Assembly (NCBI RefSeq): GCF_958445495.1
Contig: NZ_CAUCSQ010000007.1
Span: forward strand, 62,001-126,000
Length of the DNA: 64,000 nucleotides
Origin: an uncultured Bacteroides sp.
GTDB lineage: Bacteria; Bacteroidota; Bacteroidia; Bacteroidales; Bacteroidaceae
Direction of reading: 5' to 3'
Shown here: one piece after another, positions 36,425 through 46,200 of the stretch
How positions within the stretch are numbered: the first letter of the stretch is position 1
Layout: the number at the start of each line of letters is the position of its first letter
Made by a program: the position numbers and the translations under genes
Notes under the pieces: model-generated
The model's database searches: none
Told to the model about the DNA's origin: nothing
Seen by the model: only the letters and a program-made list of their open reading frames with translations

Positions 36425-37603
36425 ACATTTGCAAGACAAGAGTTTCTTTCTGTACACCCATACGCCCAGTATAAAATAGGCAAGCGCCTGAAACCATAAA
36501 GTAATATATTCAGGCCAGATGTCCGCCATGTCCGCCCCCATTGAATTCAATTGCACGAAAGCGATGGTGGCGGGCGCTGCCGGGAAAATATAATGGGCCG
36601 CTTTCCAGTACCAGGGCATCAGTTCCAACGGATAGGAGACGCCGGACAGGAAAATCAACCCGACTGAGAAAAAGGCTATCATCAGCAGCGGGGCTTCCGA
36701 ATCGGTGAAATAGCGGGAGGCCGCCAGTCCGAAGAAAGACGTGCCCAACAGGTAGGGTATCATCATCAGCAGGATGTACCATCCGTTTCCAATATGCGGG
36801 ATACTGAAAAAATAGGGGAGCAGCCCTAACAGGAAAAAGGAAAATACGGCGTATAATATGCAATATACGAATGTTTTTCCTAACACAATGCGCATGGAAA
36901 CCGCCCATCCGCGACCGAAAGGAATGAAAGAACGGATTCCTCCTGTACTGTGTTCTTCTCCGGCTAGCATTCCGATAACCATCAATAAAGTCTGGAATAT
37001 GATTATCATCATAACAGCCGGAATCAGGTATGAGCCGTATCCTTCCGTATAATTATAAAGGGCGGTCCCTTCTACGTTGACCGGCTTTGCCGTTGCGACT
37101 GCCAGCAATCCCTGCGGGGGAAGGAACACGGCTTCGTCAGGCCGGTATTTATCGTTGATTGCCAGCATTACACGTGAGGACGCTTCCTGCAAAGCTTCAA
37201 AATACAAAAACGTATCGGTCGTCGCATATAGGGAGAAGACGGTTTCATCGCCACGGAACACCCGCTCTTCGAAATCATGCGGCAGGTATAATATGCCTTG
37301 TACCTTACCTTCTTTCATCCATTCCCTGGCTTCGTTATAGTCGGTTGCCCGGGCGTAGATACCGACTTGCGGGGTAGCGTCAAGCCAACGGATGAAATTC
37401 CGGCTCAGCTCACTGCGTGAATTATCGACGATGGCGACAGGGACGTCCGTCACGATATTGGGGGCGTACATATAATTGTATAACAGCCCGTACACGAATA
37501 TTCCTCCCGTCAGTACCAGCAATACCGCATAACTGGTACTGATAGCGAGGAACTCACGCCGGATGATGAATGATAACTGTTGCAATTTACTTGATGTTTT
37601 CAT
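36395..37603 (-). CDS. ABC-2 type permease, efflux operon gene 4
   Basis: A 402-residue inner-membrane protein of the YhhJ/YbhR type: an N-terminal helix, a periplasmic domain of about 140 residues (VPVAIVDNSRSELSRNFIRWLD and onward), then five to six helices (YLIPAVMMIIIFQTLLMVIGML; SGVSYPLELMPWYW). It starts inside the 3' end of the sister permease gene (17-base overlap), so the two are translationally coupled and likely form a heterodimer. No ATPase gene is present in the operon. Confidence 0.9.
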   Translation of the reverse strand: MKTSSKLQQLSFIIRREFLAISTSYAVLLVLTGGIFVYGLLYNYMYAPNIVTDVPVAIVDNSRSELSRNFIRWLDATPQVGIYARATDYNEAREWMKEGKVQGILYLPHDFEERVFRGDETVFSLYATTDTFLYFEALQEASSRVMLAINDKYRPDEAVFLPPQGLLAVATAKPVNVEGTALYNYTEGYGSYLIPAVMMIIIFQTLLMVIGMLAGEEHSTGGIRSFIPFGRGWAVSMRIVLGKTFVYCILYAVFSFFLLGLLPYFFSIPHIGNGWYILLMMIPYLLGTSFFGLAASRYFTDSEAPLLMIAFFSVGLIFLSGVSYPLELMPWYWKAAHYIFPAAPATIAFVQLNSMGADMADIWPEYITLWFQALAYFILGVWVYRKKLLSCKCLPAIQVLDK

Positions 37604-38771
37604 ATTTATGACTTTCTATGGCTCTTTTTAAACGGGGAAACAGCGATAAAGCCAGCAGGGGAAAGATGCAAAGGAATACGGCCGAAGGCCATAGATGGGC
37701 AAATCCGCTGCCTCCGTATAACATATTCTGTACCGCTTCGGTGAAATGCCGGACAGGAAAAAGACGGGAAGCAGCCCGGATAACCGGGTACATGTCGGGA
37801 ACAGGAAAGGTTACTCCCGACAGGGTGGCGCCCAGGGAGCCCACCATGGATACGATGCTGATGATTAACGATATGGCGGGAAATAACGAGAACAGGAACA
37901 GTCCGAGCGATTGCGTCGCAATGATGAAAACTGCAGTCATTATGTTCATCAGCCACCAGCTTCCTTGGAAAGGGATATGCAGGATACCGAACATCACATA
38001 ATTAGCCAGCCATCCCGTCAGGATGTATATAACGGTGTAGGGCAATAATTTCCCGGCCACCGCCGTCACCATGTTCCCTTTTGCCGCGAGCAGCCACTCG
38101 TCTGCCGTACGGAACTTGATTTCAGTGCCGACCGCATATACGGTGGTCAACAAGATTAGAATCTGGAACAGGACGAAGAAAAACGGCTGGCTCAAATAGA
38201 CGGAGTAGTCAAGGCTCGGATTATATATCGGATGGTTACTGACTTGTACCGGCAACAGGAATGCCGTAATCTGTTCCTGCCCTGTTCCGAGGGCGACAGC
38301 TTGCATCACGACAGGAGAAAGCGCTACCGGAGCCAGTGCCGTTTCGAACGCCGCCATCAATTCACCGCCTACCGACAACAAGGCATAATGATAATAGTAG
38401 GAAAGAGAGGCGTCCTTCCCGGTTACGGCATCTTGTTCGAATCCCGGAGGAATGGAGAGATAACCGTAAATCTCTTTTTTCTGTACGGCTTTCCGGGCGG
38501 CGGCTTCATTGGCGAAATGGTCCGTCACTTTAAAGGTCGGTACGGCCGATATGGTCCGGACAATTTCTCTCGATGTCGCAGTGTTGTCCTGGTCGACGAC
38601 GCCGACAGGAATATTTTCCATCTGGCCGTTGCCGAAAATCGTAGCCATAAAGAAAATCGTGAATAGGGGCAGGACCACGCAGACACCGAAATAAAGGCGT
38701 CGCGAAGTCATCCGCCGCCATTCCCGCAGCAATACGCGGCGAAATGGCGAATCTGTTTGCGGTAAATTCAT
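37587..38771 (-). CDS. ABC-2 type permease, efflux operon gene 3
   Basis: A 394-residue permease similar in layout to the next gene: first helix FGVCVVLPLFTIFFMATIF, a periplasmic domain starting IPVGVVDQDNTATSREIV, then a C-terminal helix bundle with the family segment TLSGVTFPVPDMYPVIRAASRLFPVRHF. It starts 4 bases after the HlyD gene. In E. coli, YbhF/S/R-type systems pair two such permeases with an ATPase of about 570 residues that is missing here. Confidence 0.9.
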   Translation of the reverse strand: MNLPQTDSPFRRVLLREWRRMTSRRLYFGVCVVLPLFTIFFMATIFGNGQMENIPVGVVDQDNTATSREIVRTISAVPTFKVTDHFANEAAARKAVQKKEIYGYLSIPPGFEQDAVTGKDASLSYYYHYALLSVGGELMAAFETALAPVALSPVVMQAVALGTGQEQITAFLLPVQVSNHPIYNPSLDYSVYLSQPFFFVLFQILILLTTVYAVGTEIKFRTADEWLLAAKGNMVTAVAGKLLPYTVIYILTGWLANYVMFGILHIPFQGSWWLMNIMTAVFIIATQSLGLFLFSLFPAISLIISIVSMVGSLGATLSGVTFPVPDMYPVIRAASRLFPVRHFTEAVQNMLYGGSGFAHLWPSAVFLCIFPLLALSLFPRLKRAIESHKYENIK

Positions 38772-38775
38772 GCTT

Positions 38776-39765
38776 TCATTCGTTTAAAGTCAATAATACG
38801 GACATGCCCGGACGTAGGTCGTCCACTTTCCGGACGGGACGCGCATGAATCTCAAATGTACGCAAATCATAACTTCCCACTTGTTTGGTCGATTTCCAGG
38901 TTGCGAAACTTCCCAGCGGGCTGATGTAGTAAATCCTGAATTCGACATCTTTCTCGCCGATAGCCGGTACATCCGCAACAAACGTTCCTCCTATCTTGAA
39001 CCGGGGCATCAAATCTTCCCGTACGTTGAGTACGGCATGTATGTCGTCCATGACTATCAGATTCATGACGGGAGTTCCGGGAGCGACCAGTTCGCCGCGT
39101 TTCGGGAAAATGGTCGCTATCTGTCCGTTTTCCGGTGCGGTAAGCCTGGCGTCTACCAATAAAGCGGACACTTCGTCAACGGTACTCCGGGCGGCATCGA
39201 CCATACTTGCCGCCGATGCCTTGTCTTCCTTCCGGGCGCCGTCTACAGCCATCTGGTATTGTTCGTAAGCGGCACGTTCGGCCGCCAGCGCCGCTTTATA
39301 CATCGCTTCCGCTTCATCTTTCCGCTGGGAAGTGACTACGCTGTCTTTATACAAGGCCTGTATGCGGTCATAGGTTGTTTTCGCAAGGGTAAGGTCGCTC
39401 CGGGTTTTATTCCAGAGCTGCAACGCCGTAGCTATAATCTGGCGGCGGGTTCCCGCGTCTATTTTCTTGTTCTGCTGCACGGCTACCTGTTCCAAGGCGT
39501 TTACTTGCCGGTATTTGGCGTGTACCTCCGGACTGTTGATAACGACAAGGGTGTCTCCCTGCCGCACCCAATCGCCTTCACGGACAAGGAAAGTATCAAT
39601 GCGTCCGGGTAGTTTTCCGCTGATGCGGATTTCCGTCGCTTCGGCCTGCCCTTGTAATACCAGGGGTTGTTTGTGCATCAATATCATTCCAAGGGCGGTG
39701 AAAATGCCGGCGGCCAGCATTATAATGACAAAGGCCCATGAGAGAGCTTTACTGGTTGGTTTCAT
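38776..39765 (-). CDS. HlyD/EmrA-type membrane fusion protein
   Basis: A 329-residue periplasmic adaptor with one N-terminal helix (ALSWAFVIIMLAAGIFTALGMIL), a split lipoyl domain (GKLPGRIDTFLVREGDWVRQGDTLVVI and LTAPENGQIATIFPKRGELV), a coiled-coil hairpin between them (residues about 80-200) and a beta-barrel segment. It links the two ABC-2 permeases to the TolC protein encoded 7 bases upstream. Confidence 0.92.
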   Translation of the reverse strand: MKPTSKALSWAFVIIMLAAGIFTALGMILMHKQPLVLQGQAEATEIRISGKLPGRIDTFLVREGDWVRQGDTLVVINSPEVHAKYRQVNALEQVAVQQNKKIDAGTRRQIIATALQLWNKTRSDLTLAKTTYDRIQALYKDSVVTSQRKDEAEAMYKAALAAERAAYEQYQMAVDGARKEDKASAASMVDAARSTVDEVSALLVDARLTAPENGQIATIFPKRGELVAPGTPVMNLIVMDDIHAVLNVREDLMPRFKIGGTFVADVPAIGEKDVEFRIYYISPLGSFATWKSTKQVGSYDLRTFEIHARPVRKVDDLRPGMSVLLTLNE

Positions 39766-39772
39766 TTTTTTA

Positions 39773-41185
39773 TTACGGTTTAGGTTGATAGTTTATGAAT
39801 TGTTCGGGGGTTCCGCATAGCGAAAGCAGGTTCATCAGAGCGACGTCATATTCGTAGTATGCGGCCAGACGGGCTACCTTTACATTGGCAAGCATGGTTT
39901 CGGCATCGATGACTTCGGTGGAAGTCGCCATTCCTTCGACAAAGGATTTCTTACGTATGCGTACTAATTCCTCACTTAAAGCAATCGTCGCATCCAGCGC
40001 TTTTACATTGTCTTGCGCTTTCTGGAGTTGTGTATAGAGTTTGTCTACGCCAACCGCAAGGTCGTCACGGGCTTTCATCCGTCCCAGGGCTAATGACTGC
40101 TGCGCCAGCTTCGACTGCCTGATTTTTTTCTCACGGTCTAACCCGTCAAAGAGATTCCACGTAAAACCGATGCCTATCATCGTGCGCGGCAGCAAATTGC
40201 TCTGGATACCGTGTGAATACAGGGTTTGCTTGCCGAAAAGGGCTATATTCGGCAGGTAACCGCTTTGTGCAATCCGGACTTCCTGTCTGGCGATGTGTTC
40301 CTGCAACTGTAGTTGGTTGAGCATATAATTCCCGCTGTTCACGGACATGTCGAAAAGCATTTTGGGCGGTAGCGAATCGTTCATGAACAGGGGAGAGGTG
40401 GGGATAATATCTTCATCCGTTTCTTTTTTATTCAGCAATGCCTTGAGTGTGCTCTGCACTACCGTCTCTTCTTTCCGCGCCGCTTCCAAAGCCCGTTTGG
40501 CTTCATCCATGTTGACCTGTGCAAAGAGGCGGCCGGCTTTATCCGTCATTCCGGCGGCCTCCAGTTTTAAAGCGTTCTCATAATGTTTCCGCAATCCTTT
40601 ATAGGTTTCCTCACGGACTGCCACAACCTGTTGAGCCAGCCGGAGCCCGTAGTAGCTTTCGGCCAATAGGTTTTGTTGGCCGGCGGAGACCTGCGCCCGG
40701 TTTTCTCTTGCCAGCTCTACCGTTGTCCTGCCGATATCGGCAGCCCGGAAACGTTTTCCTCCGGAGAACAGTACCCATTCGGCCGACAGGTCAACAGTTG
40801 TCAGGTTTCTCGGAGTCAGGGGAAAGACAAGCGTATTTGCTCCTATTTTATCCAATATTGACGAAATAATCCGGTCGTCCGGAATAATGGAGTGTACAAA
40901 ATCTTTTGCCGGGTCCGTGAATTGCGACAAGGATTGTTTTACTTCAATCTTTTCCGACATGTGCACGAATGCCCCCGTAGATTGAAGGCTGGGATACCAG
41001 AAGGCGTTCAGCTTATCCCGTTCGGCCTTGGCTATTTCAATACTTTTATCGGCTATTTTCAGGCTTCGGTTTCCCTGATTGAGCAGGCGCAGCGATTCTT
41101 CAAAACTCAACGGTGTTTGTGCATCTGCCCGGTTGACGGAAAGATACAAAACCAATAGCACAAAAAGCAGTTTATTTTTTTTCAT
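39773..41185 (-). CDS. TolC-family outer membrane efflux channel
   Basis: A 470-residue outer-membrane factor with signal peptide ending at RADAQ and two repeated helical/barrel halves (PLSFEESLRLLNQGNRSLKIADKSIEIAKAERDKL at the start; LFDGLDREKKIRQSKLAQQSLALGRMKARDDL in the second half). It is the first gene of the four-gene - strand efflux operon. No regulator gene precedes it, but a cluster of palindromes lies 270-350 bases upstream. Confidence 0.92.
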   Translation of the reverse strand: MKKNKLLFVLLVLYLSVNRADAQTPLSFEESLRLLNQGNRSLKIADKSIEIAKAERDKLNAFWYPSLQSTGAFVHMSEKIEVKQSLSQFTDPAKDFVHSIIPDDRIISSILDKIGANTLVFPLTPRNLTTVDLSAEWVLFSGGKRFRAADIGRTTVELARENRAQVSAGQQNLLAESYYGLRLAQQVVAVREETYKGLRKHYENALKLEAAGMTDKAGRLFAQVNMDEAKRALEAARKEETVVQSTLKALLNKKETDEDIIPTSPLFMNDSLPPKMLFDMSVNSGNYMLNQLQLQEHIARQEVRIAQSGYLPNIALFGKQTLYSHGIQSNLLPRTMIGIGFTWNLFDGLDREKKIRQSKLAQQSLALGRMKARDDLAVGVDKLYTQLQKAQDNVKALDATIALSEELVRIRKKSFVEGMATSTEVIDAETMLANVKVARLAAYYEYDVALMNLLSLCGTPEQFINYQPKP

Positions 41186-41453
41186 ACAGGGTTAGGTTAT
41201 ATCTGATTTTGAGATATTCTAACAGATGAAAAGGAAAGTTTGTTCACCGGGCAACGGAATTGTTACCCGCCAAAAGGGCGTTGGCCTCCATGCCGGATGT
41301 TCTGTTTTTCATATTTTCCCTGGAGTACGATTATCCGGATTCTGCCGGATAAAAAACAGTATGCATAATATATTGAAAGTATATGCAAAAAACACCCTGT
41401 CCGGTGAATATAAATTATTGGAATATGCGAAACGCAGGCATACGTTTTGTTTT

Positions 41454-41534
41454 TTGCTTTTAAAGCAACAGCCTGTTCCATTAAAAGCAAACACCCGTCG
41501 GTCGGTGAGGAGCGTGCCGTTGCTTTTAAAGCAA
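41454..41534. repeat. Cluster of TTGCTTTTAAAGCAA palindromes
   Basis: Two identical 15-bp palindromes TTGCTTTTAAAGCAA lie at 41454-41468 and 41520-41534, with a half copy TTAAAAGCAA at 41481-41490 between them. They look like operator sites for a dimeric repressor or like part of a dispersed element. Confidence 0.6.
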
Positions 41535-41936
41535 GCGGATAACAGTGGAAAAACAGCATACGGGAGGGGTTTCTTTACGCTAAATCCCATTTATTTTCAT
41601 ATTGCCCGAATCTGTCAGTCTGAAACTTCGAATAGGATTTCCATATATATTATATCGTCATATTTCTCCAAACGGGAGCTTATTGACAGAGAACCGGTGG
41701 AATTTATGTATCTTTGAAACCAACAAACGCCAAATCCCGGCCATTTTTCCGCTCTTCCTTCCGGTTCCTTGCATATTTCATTGTAAAAAGCACCATAATC
41801 ATTCATTTTTCATATCCGGTTGTTTTTTCATCAAAATAAAAGATTATGCTTAACCTATACCCGGTTCCGAATCCACCCGTCCATTGCTTCCAGTCCCGGT
41901 AATTTATCTTTTCATTAAAATTTCATTGCTTTTTTA

Positions 41937-41966
41937 TTTGAGATATAAAAATAATGTTTACCTTTG
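41937..41966 (+). promoter_or_regulatory. Near-consensus promoter of tRNA-Gly
   Basis: TTTG (41937-41940), 18 bases, then TACCTTTG (41959-41966) followed by CA. This gives a start about 40 bases before the tRNA. Confidence 0.8.
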
Positions 41967-42012
41967 CACCATCATTTCACAAGCCCTGTAAAAAGGGCGT
42001 GATAATAGACAG

Positions 42013-42085
42013 GCGGTAATAGCTCAGTTGGTAGAGCACTAGCTTCCCAAGCTGGGGGTCGCGAGTTCGAGCCTCGTTTACCGCT
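42013..42085 (+). tRNA. tRNA-Gly (anticodon CCC)
   Basis: A full cloverleaf is present: acceptor stem GCGGTAA/TTACCGC, D arm GCTC...GAGC, anticodon stem CTAGC/GCTGG (one G-T pair) with loop TTCCCAA, and T arm GCGAG/CTCGT around TTCGAGC. The anticodon CCC (42046-42048) reads GGG glycine codons. The discriminator base is T and CCA is not encoded. Confidence 0.97.
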
Positions 42086-42270
42086 CTTTTGAGAATCAGA
42101 TAGTTATCGGAAGATGATTATCTGATTTTTGTTTATAGGAGGGGGGATAATTAAGTTCGAAAATCCGGCGTTTGGACTGGGAATTCGGATGAAAGTTCAA
42201 CCGGAATCTATCGTGAATGCAACATAAACCACCAACTGGCTTTTCGGATTGACCCATATAAATTAAAGAA

Positions 42271-42486
42271 ATGGATGATTTGAGGACATTTTATATAACA
42301 GGATTTTGCATGATTGATAAAGAAGAAGCATTCCTGACTATCAGCCAAAATCGGAAAAAGGAAATCGAACATGAGGCTGTTTTTACCCGATTCAGCAAAA
42401 AAATAAAAGATTTGGTTTTTCTGGACAATCTCGGCTTGCCGTTTACTAATGAAAAAAATACATCTGACTACGACTTGCCATTTTAA
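42271..42486 (+). CDS. Possible small protein of 71 residues
   Basis: The frame follows an A-rich stretch (AAATTAAAGAA) that could serve as a Bacteroides ribosome site. The product is soluble, charged and begins MDDLRTFYITGFCMIDKEEA. A terminator-like hairpin follows at 42538-42572, which favours a real transcription unit. I recognise no domain and no promoter, so it remains doubtful. Confidence 0.35.
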   Translation: MDDLRTFYITGFCMIDKEEAFLTISQNRKKEIEHEAVFTRFSKKIKDLVFLDNLGLPFTNEKNTSDYDLPF

Positions 42487-42537
42487 TTTCATGGATACGT
42501 CCGATTTCATCTCATAAATCGGGCTTATCCGTGAATT

Positions 42538-42572
42538 ATGAGAATCCGGTTTGAATCTCCGGTTCTCATTTT
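42538..42572 (+). terminator. Terminator-like hairpin
   Basis: ATGAGAA plus CCGG pairs with CCGG plus TTCTCAT with one bulged T, followed by a short T run. A second stem, CCGATTT/AAATCGG, lies just upstream at 42501-42523. Confidence 0.6.
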
Positions 42573-42956
42573 ACAAGCAAAAAGAGTGCAAATAAGTCTT
42601 AAAAAAGAGCGATGAAAAAATTATATCCTACAACTTTATGATTAGGACGTTTATTCTCAATTTATAGATTTATCGGCAGAGTCCTTAAACTATCGGCGGA
42701 AACCAATCCGGAATGAAATGCCGATTGCAGCACCTTTATTTGAAATCATATTTTTCCTGAATATACTTCCCCCGATTTTCCAATCAAACCCGGTCTGCAG
42801 ACCAACTTTCCCTATCCGGGATTTTCCAAAATATTGTTTTTTAGCTAAATATACCGTACTTAAAAAAAGTAAACATGAAACGGATTTGTACAGAGTAGGA
42901 TATTCCTGAATCTTCTATGAGATATAAAATGGAAAATGAGTTGTTGAGTGAGTTGA

Positions 42957-43164
42957 TTCGTCTCTTTTTAAGAGAGGAACTAACGGCTGCAAATATACGC
43001 AAATATTAAAATAGAACCAATATATTTAGTAAAAAAATTGCATATTAGACGAAAAAATAAATGAAAAAAATTAAGATTGTTGTTCAATTCAGCAAATATA
43101 TTAAATCTAATAGGCTGGGAATAAATAAATTCTTTTTTTGATTCATCTCTTAAAAAGAGACGGA
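42957..43164. repeat. Invertible-type segment bracketed by perfect inverted repeats
   Basis: The left site contains CGTCTCTTTTTAAGAGA (42959-42975) and the right site its exact reverse complement TCTCTTAAAAAGAGACG (43146-43162). Each 23-base site is itself nearly palindromic (TCTCTT and AAGAGA around a central TTT or AAA, with outer TTC and GAA/GGA). The three central bases differ, so the sites have a direction and face each other. The enclosed 170 bases carry a - strand promoter. The layout matches site-specific inversion cassettes in front of Bacteroides surface-protein genes. Confidence 0.82.
42990..43020 (-). promoter_or_regulatory. Promoter inside the invertible segment, pointing away from susC
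   Basis: On the - strand: TTGG (43020-43017), 19 bases, TATATTTG (42997-42990), then CAGCC, a near-perfect Bacteroides promoter. A second - strand TATATTTG lies at 43093-43100 without a good -33. No TAnnTTTG faces susC between 42976 and 43212. Inversion would move the -7 to about 43124-43131, facing susC. Confidence 0.78.
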
Positions 43165-43212
43165 CTGCTTTTTGCCTCCATTTAATATGTTTTCAACTTA
43201 AATTAAAATGCT

Positions 43213-46200
43213 ATGAGAACAGCTTTTTATGTTAGGCAAATAAAATGGAAAGTCGTATTGACTTCGGGATTAATCCTCTTTCTTCCGTTTTATTCGCCTG
43301 TGTGTGCGTTGTCTGATACCAACGCGGTTATAACGGCTCAAGCAGCCAAAAAGTATGAGGGTGTTGTTATCGACGCTAACACTCAAGAACCTCTCGTAGG
43401 AGTCAATGTTTTAGTGAAAGGCACTACAAACGGGCTTATCACTGATATGGAAGGACGTTTTACCATCAATGCCGTACCGGGCCAGACACTTGTATTTTCC
43501 TATATGGGATACAAAAACACTGAGGTAAAACTAACGAATGTAACTCTTCTCAGCGTAGAAATGTCGGAAGATAGCCAGGCTTTGGATGAAGTGGTGGTAA
43601 CCGCGTTCGGCGTAGGCCAGAAGAAAGAATCGATGGTAGGAGCGGTTTCACAAGTAAAAGCTCCGGAACTGAGAGTACCTTCTGCCAACCTCACCAATTC
43701 ATTTGCCGGACGTATTGCCGGTGTAACCGCCATCCAGAGTTCCGGCCAGCCGGGTAACGACGGTTCCACCTTCTATATCCGCGGTATCTCTACACTAACC
43801 GCCACTTCCCCTCTAATCATCATTGACGGCGTGGAAGCATCGTCGGGTGATTTGAATGCTTTGGATTCGGAAGTGATTGAGAGCTTTTCCGTTCTGAAAG
43901 ATGCGACGGCCACGGCAATGTACGGTACACGCGGTGCCAACGGCGTACTGATTGTCACGACCAAAAGCGGTGAGAACCGGGAAAAAGCGATAATCAACGC
44001 ACGTATCGAAGGATACGTAAGCATGCCTACCAAAGTCCCTGAATTTGTGGATGCCGTTACTTATATGAATATGTATAATGAGGCGCAAAATAATTATGCT
44101 ACCACCTCTTATATCTATTCGCAGGATAAGATAAACGGAACAATGGCGGGAAGTAGCGACCCTTATCTGTATCCGAATGTCAATTGGTATGACGAACTCT
44201 TCAAGACCGCAGCATTCAACCAGCGTGTGAATCTTAACGTACGCGGAGGAAGCAAGCGCGTCGATTATTTCATCAATGCCAATATGACGCATGAGACCGG
44301 TATGTTGCGCGGACGAAGCAAAGAATTTTATTCTTATGACAACAACATCAATAACATTCGTTATACGTTCCAGAACAACCTCAACGTCCATCTCACGAAA
44401 ACAGCCACTATCTCCATGAATCTCGGAGTGGAGCTGAGGGATACTCACGGACCGAGTACGGGAACCGGCACTTTATTCTCGAATGTGATGAATGTGAACC
44501 CTGTGGACTTTCCTATTCTTTACCCGCAAGGCTCTTCCGTCACAAGTTGGGGAAATACCAGCGATTATCTCAAATGGGGAGTATATGACCGCGGAACGGT
44601 TTCCGCCGCTAAGAATCCGTTGGCGGATCTCGTAGACGGGTATGCGGACGGCTTCGAAACCACTGTACGCGCTAATCTGAAATACGCGCAAAAACTGGAC
44701 TTCATCACGCCGGGATTGAAATTCAATGCTTTATTGTCTGTCAAGAACTGGTCGTCCAGCAGCACTACGCGCGCCCACGGTTATAATAAATATACACTGA
44801 CCAGCTCAAATGACGGAGACTATCTGCTTCGCATCATGGGTACGGAATCAAACCATACGTTGAGCACGAACCGTACCGTGAGCGGTGACCGCCGTTTCTA
44901 CTTTCAGGCATACTTGGATTATAACCGTACCTTTAAGGATGTACACAACCTTTCAGCCATGATTTTGTACAACCAGGACCAGTATGACAGCAATACGGCT
45001 ACCAGCGATTTGACTACCACGCTTCCTATACGTAAACAGGGTGTTGCGGCACGTGTCAGCTACGACTATGCCCATAAGTATATGGCGGAATTGAATATGG
45101 GTTACAACGGTTCGGAGAACTTTGCCGAAGGACACCGTTTCGGTTTCTTTCCGTCAATCGCTCTGGGATGGAATATCAGCGAAGAAAAATTCTTCCAGAA
45201 AGCCAAAGGAGTAATCCATAACCTGAAACTCCGCGCTTCTTACGGTCTGGTGGGTAATGCGGATGCAAATTCCCGGTTTATGTATTTGCCGATAGTAGAC
45301 CTGGACGGTTCTCCCCAGTTCAGCACCGGAAACAGCATTTCGAATATGCTCAGTTACAAAGGAATCCTGTTCAGCCGTTATGAGAATGAGAAATTGAAAT
45401 GGGAAGTGGGCTACAAGACCAATGTCGGTGTGGATATAGGCTTGTTCAACAGCCTGAATCTGACGGTGGAATATTTTAATGAGTTGCGTAAGGATATTTA
45501 CCAGAGAAACAATGCTTTGCCGCTTTATTTAGGTTACTATACGGGATCGATATACGGTAACTATGCCGAAGTGAAAAACTGGGGAGTAGAATTATCGCTG
45601 GACTACGGGAAACAGTTTACGAAAGATTTCTCCGTACAGTTCAAGGGAACTTTCTCTTTTGCACGTAACAAAGTCCTCAAATATGCCCAGGGATATAATC
45701 CCGATTATCCGGAAAAGTCACCTATAGGCTATCCGATTAACGCATTGACCGGTTATGTATATGCGGGACACCTGTTTATCGACCAGGGTGAAATAGACAA
45801 TTCCGCAACCCAGTCTTTCAGCGCATCCGTAGCTCCGGGCGATATCAAATATGTGGATATACCCAATAAATACGGTGTAACCGACGGTATTATCAATGAA
45901 TACGACCAGGTACACATGGGTTGGCCTACAACTCCGGAAATCATCTACGGGTTCGGACCGAGCTTTAAATACAAGAACTGGGACTTCTCCTTCTTCTTCC
46001 AGGGTATGGCACACCGTTCCTTCTTCATTTCCGGTTTCCATCCTTTTGGCGACGACCAGAACCGGAACGTGCTCACATTCATCGCCGAAGACTATTACAG
46101 TCCGGAGAATCCGAATATCTATGCACGTTACCCGCGCCTGACCCAGAAATCCCATAGCAATAATACCCAGAATTCGGACTATTGGTTACGTAACGGTGCA

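Larger units (their letters stand above)
41186..42012. other. 827-base intergenic region with palindromes and tRNA promoter
   Basis: No convincing gene is seen between the efflux operon and tRNA-Gly; open frames on both strands have poor composition and no recognisable domain. It holds an 8-bp-stem hairpin (TTATCCGG/CCGGATAA, 41331-41352), a cluster of 15-bp palindromes (41454-41534) and, at the right end, the tRNA promoter. Confidence 0.6.
42086..43212. other. 1.1-kb region between tRNA-Gly and susC
   Basis: This holds one possible small gene (42271-42486), hairpins around 42501-42572, and the invertible-promoter structure at 42957-43164. The open frame at 42718-42909 has no good start context or domain and is not called. 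Confidence 0.6.

Noticed and set aside
41226..41717. 163-codon + strand frame in the region before tRNA-Gly, and - strand frames at 41263-41590
   Set aside because: No start context, domain or plausible composition; they run through the palindrome cluster. Treated as noncoding.
42013..42180. tRNA-Gly as an integration site with a downstream att repeat
   Set aside because: No repeated tRNA 3' end was spotted downstream and no integrase gene is in the window.
42718..42909. 63-codon frame between tRNA-Gly and susC
   Set aside because: No ribosome-site or promoter evidence and no recognisable feature.
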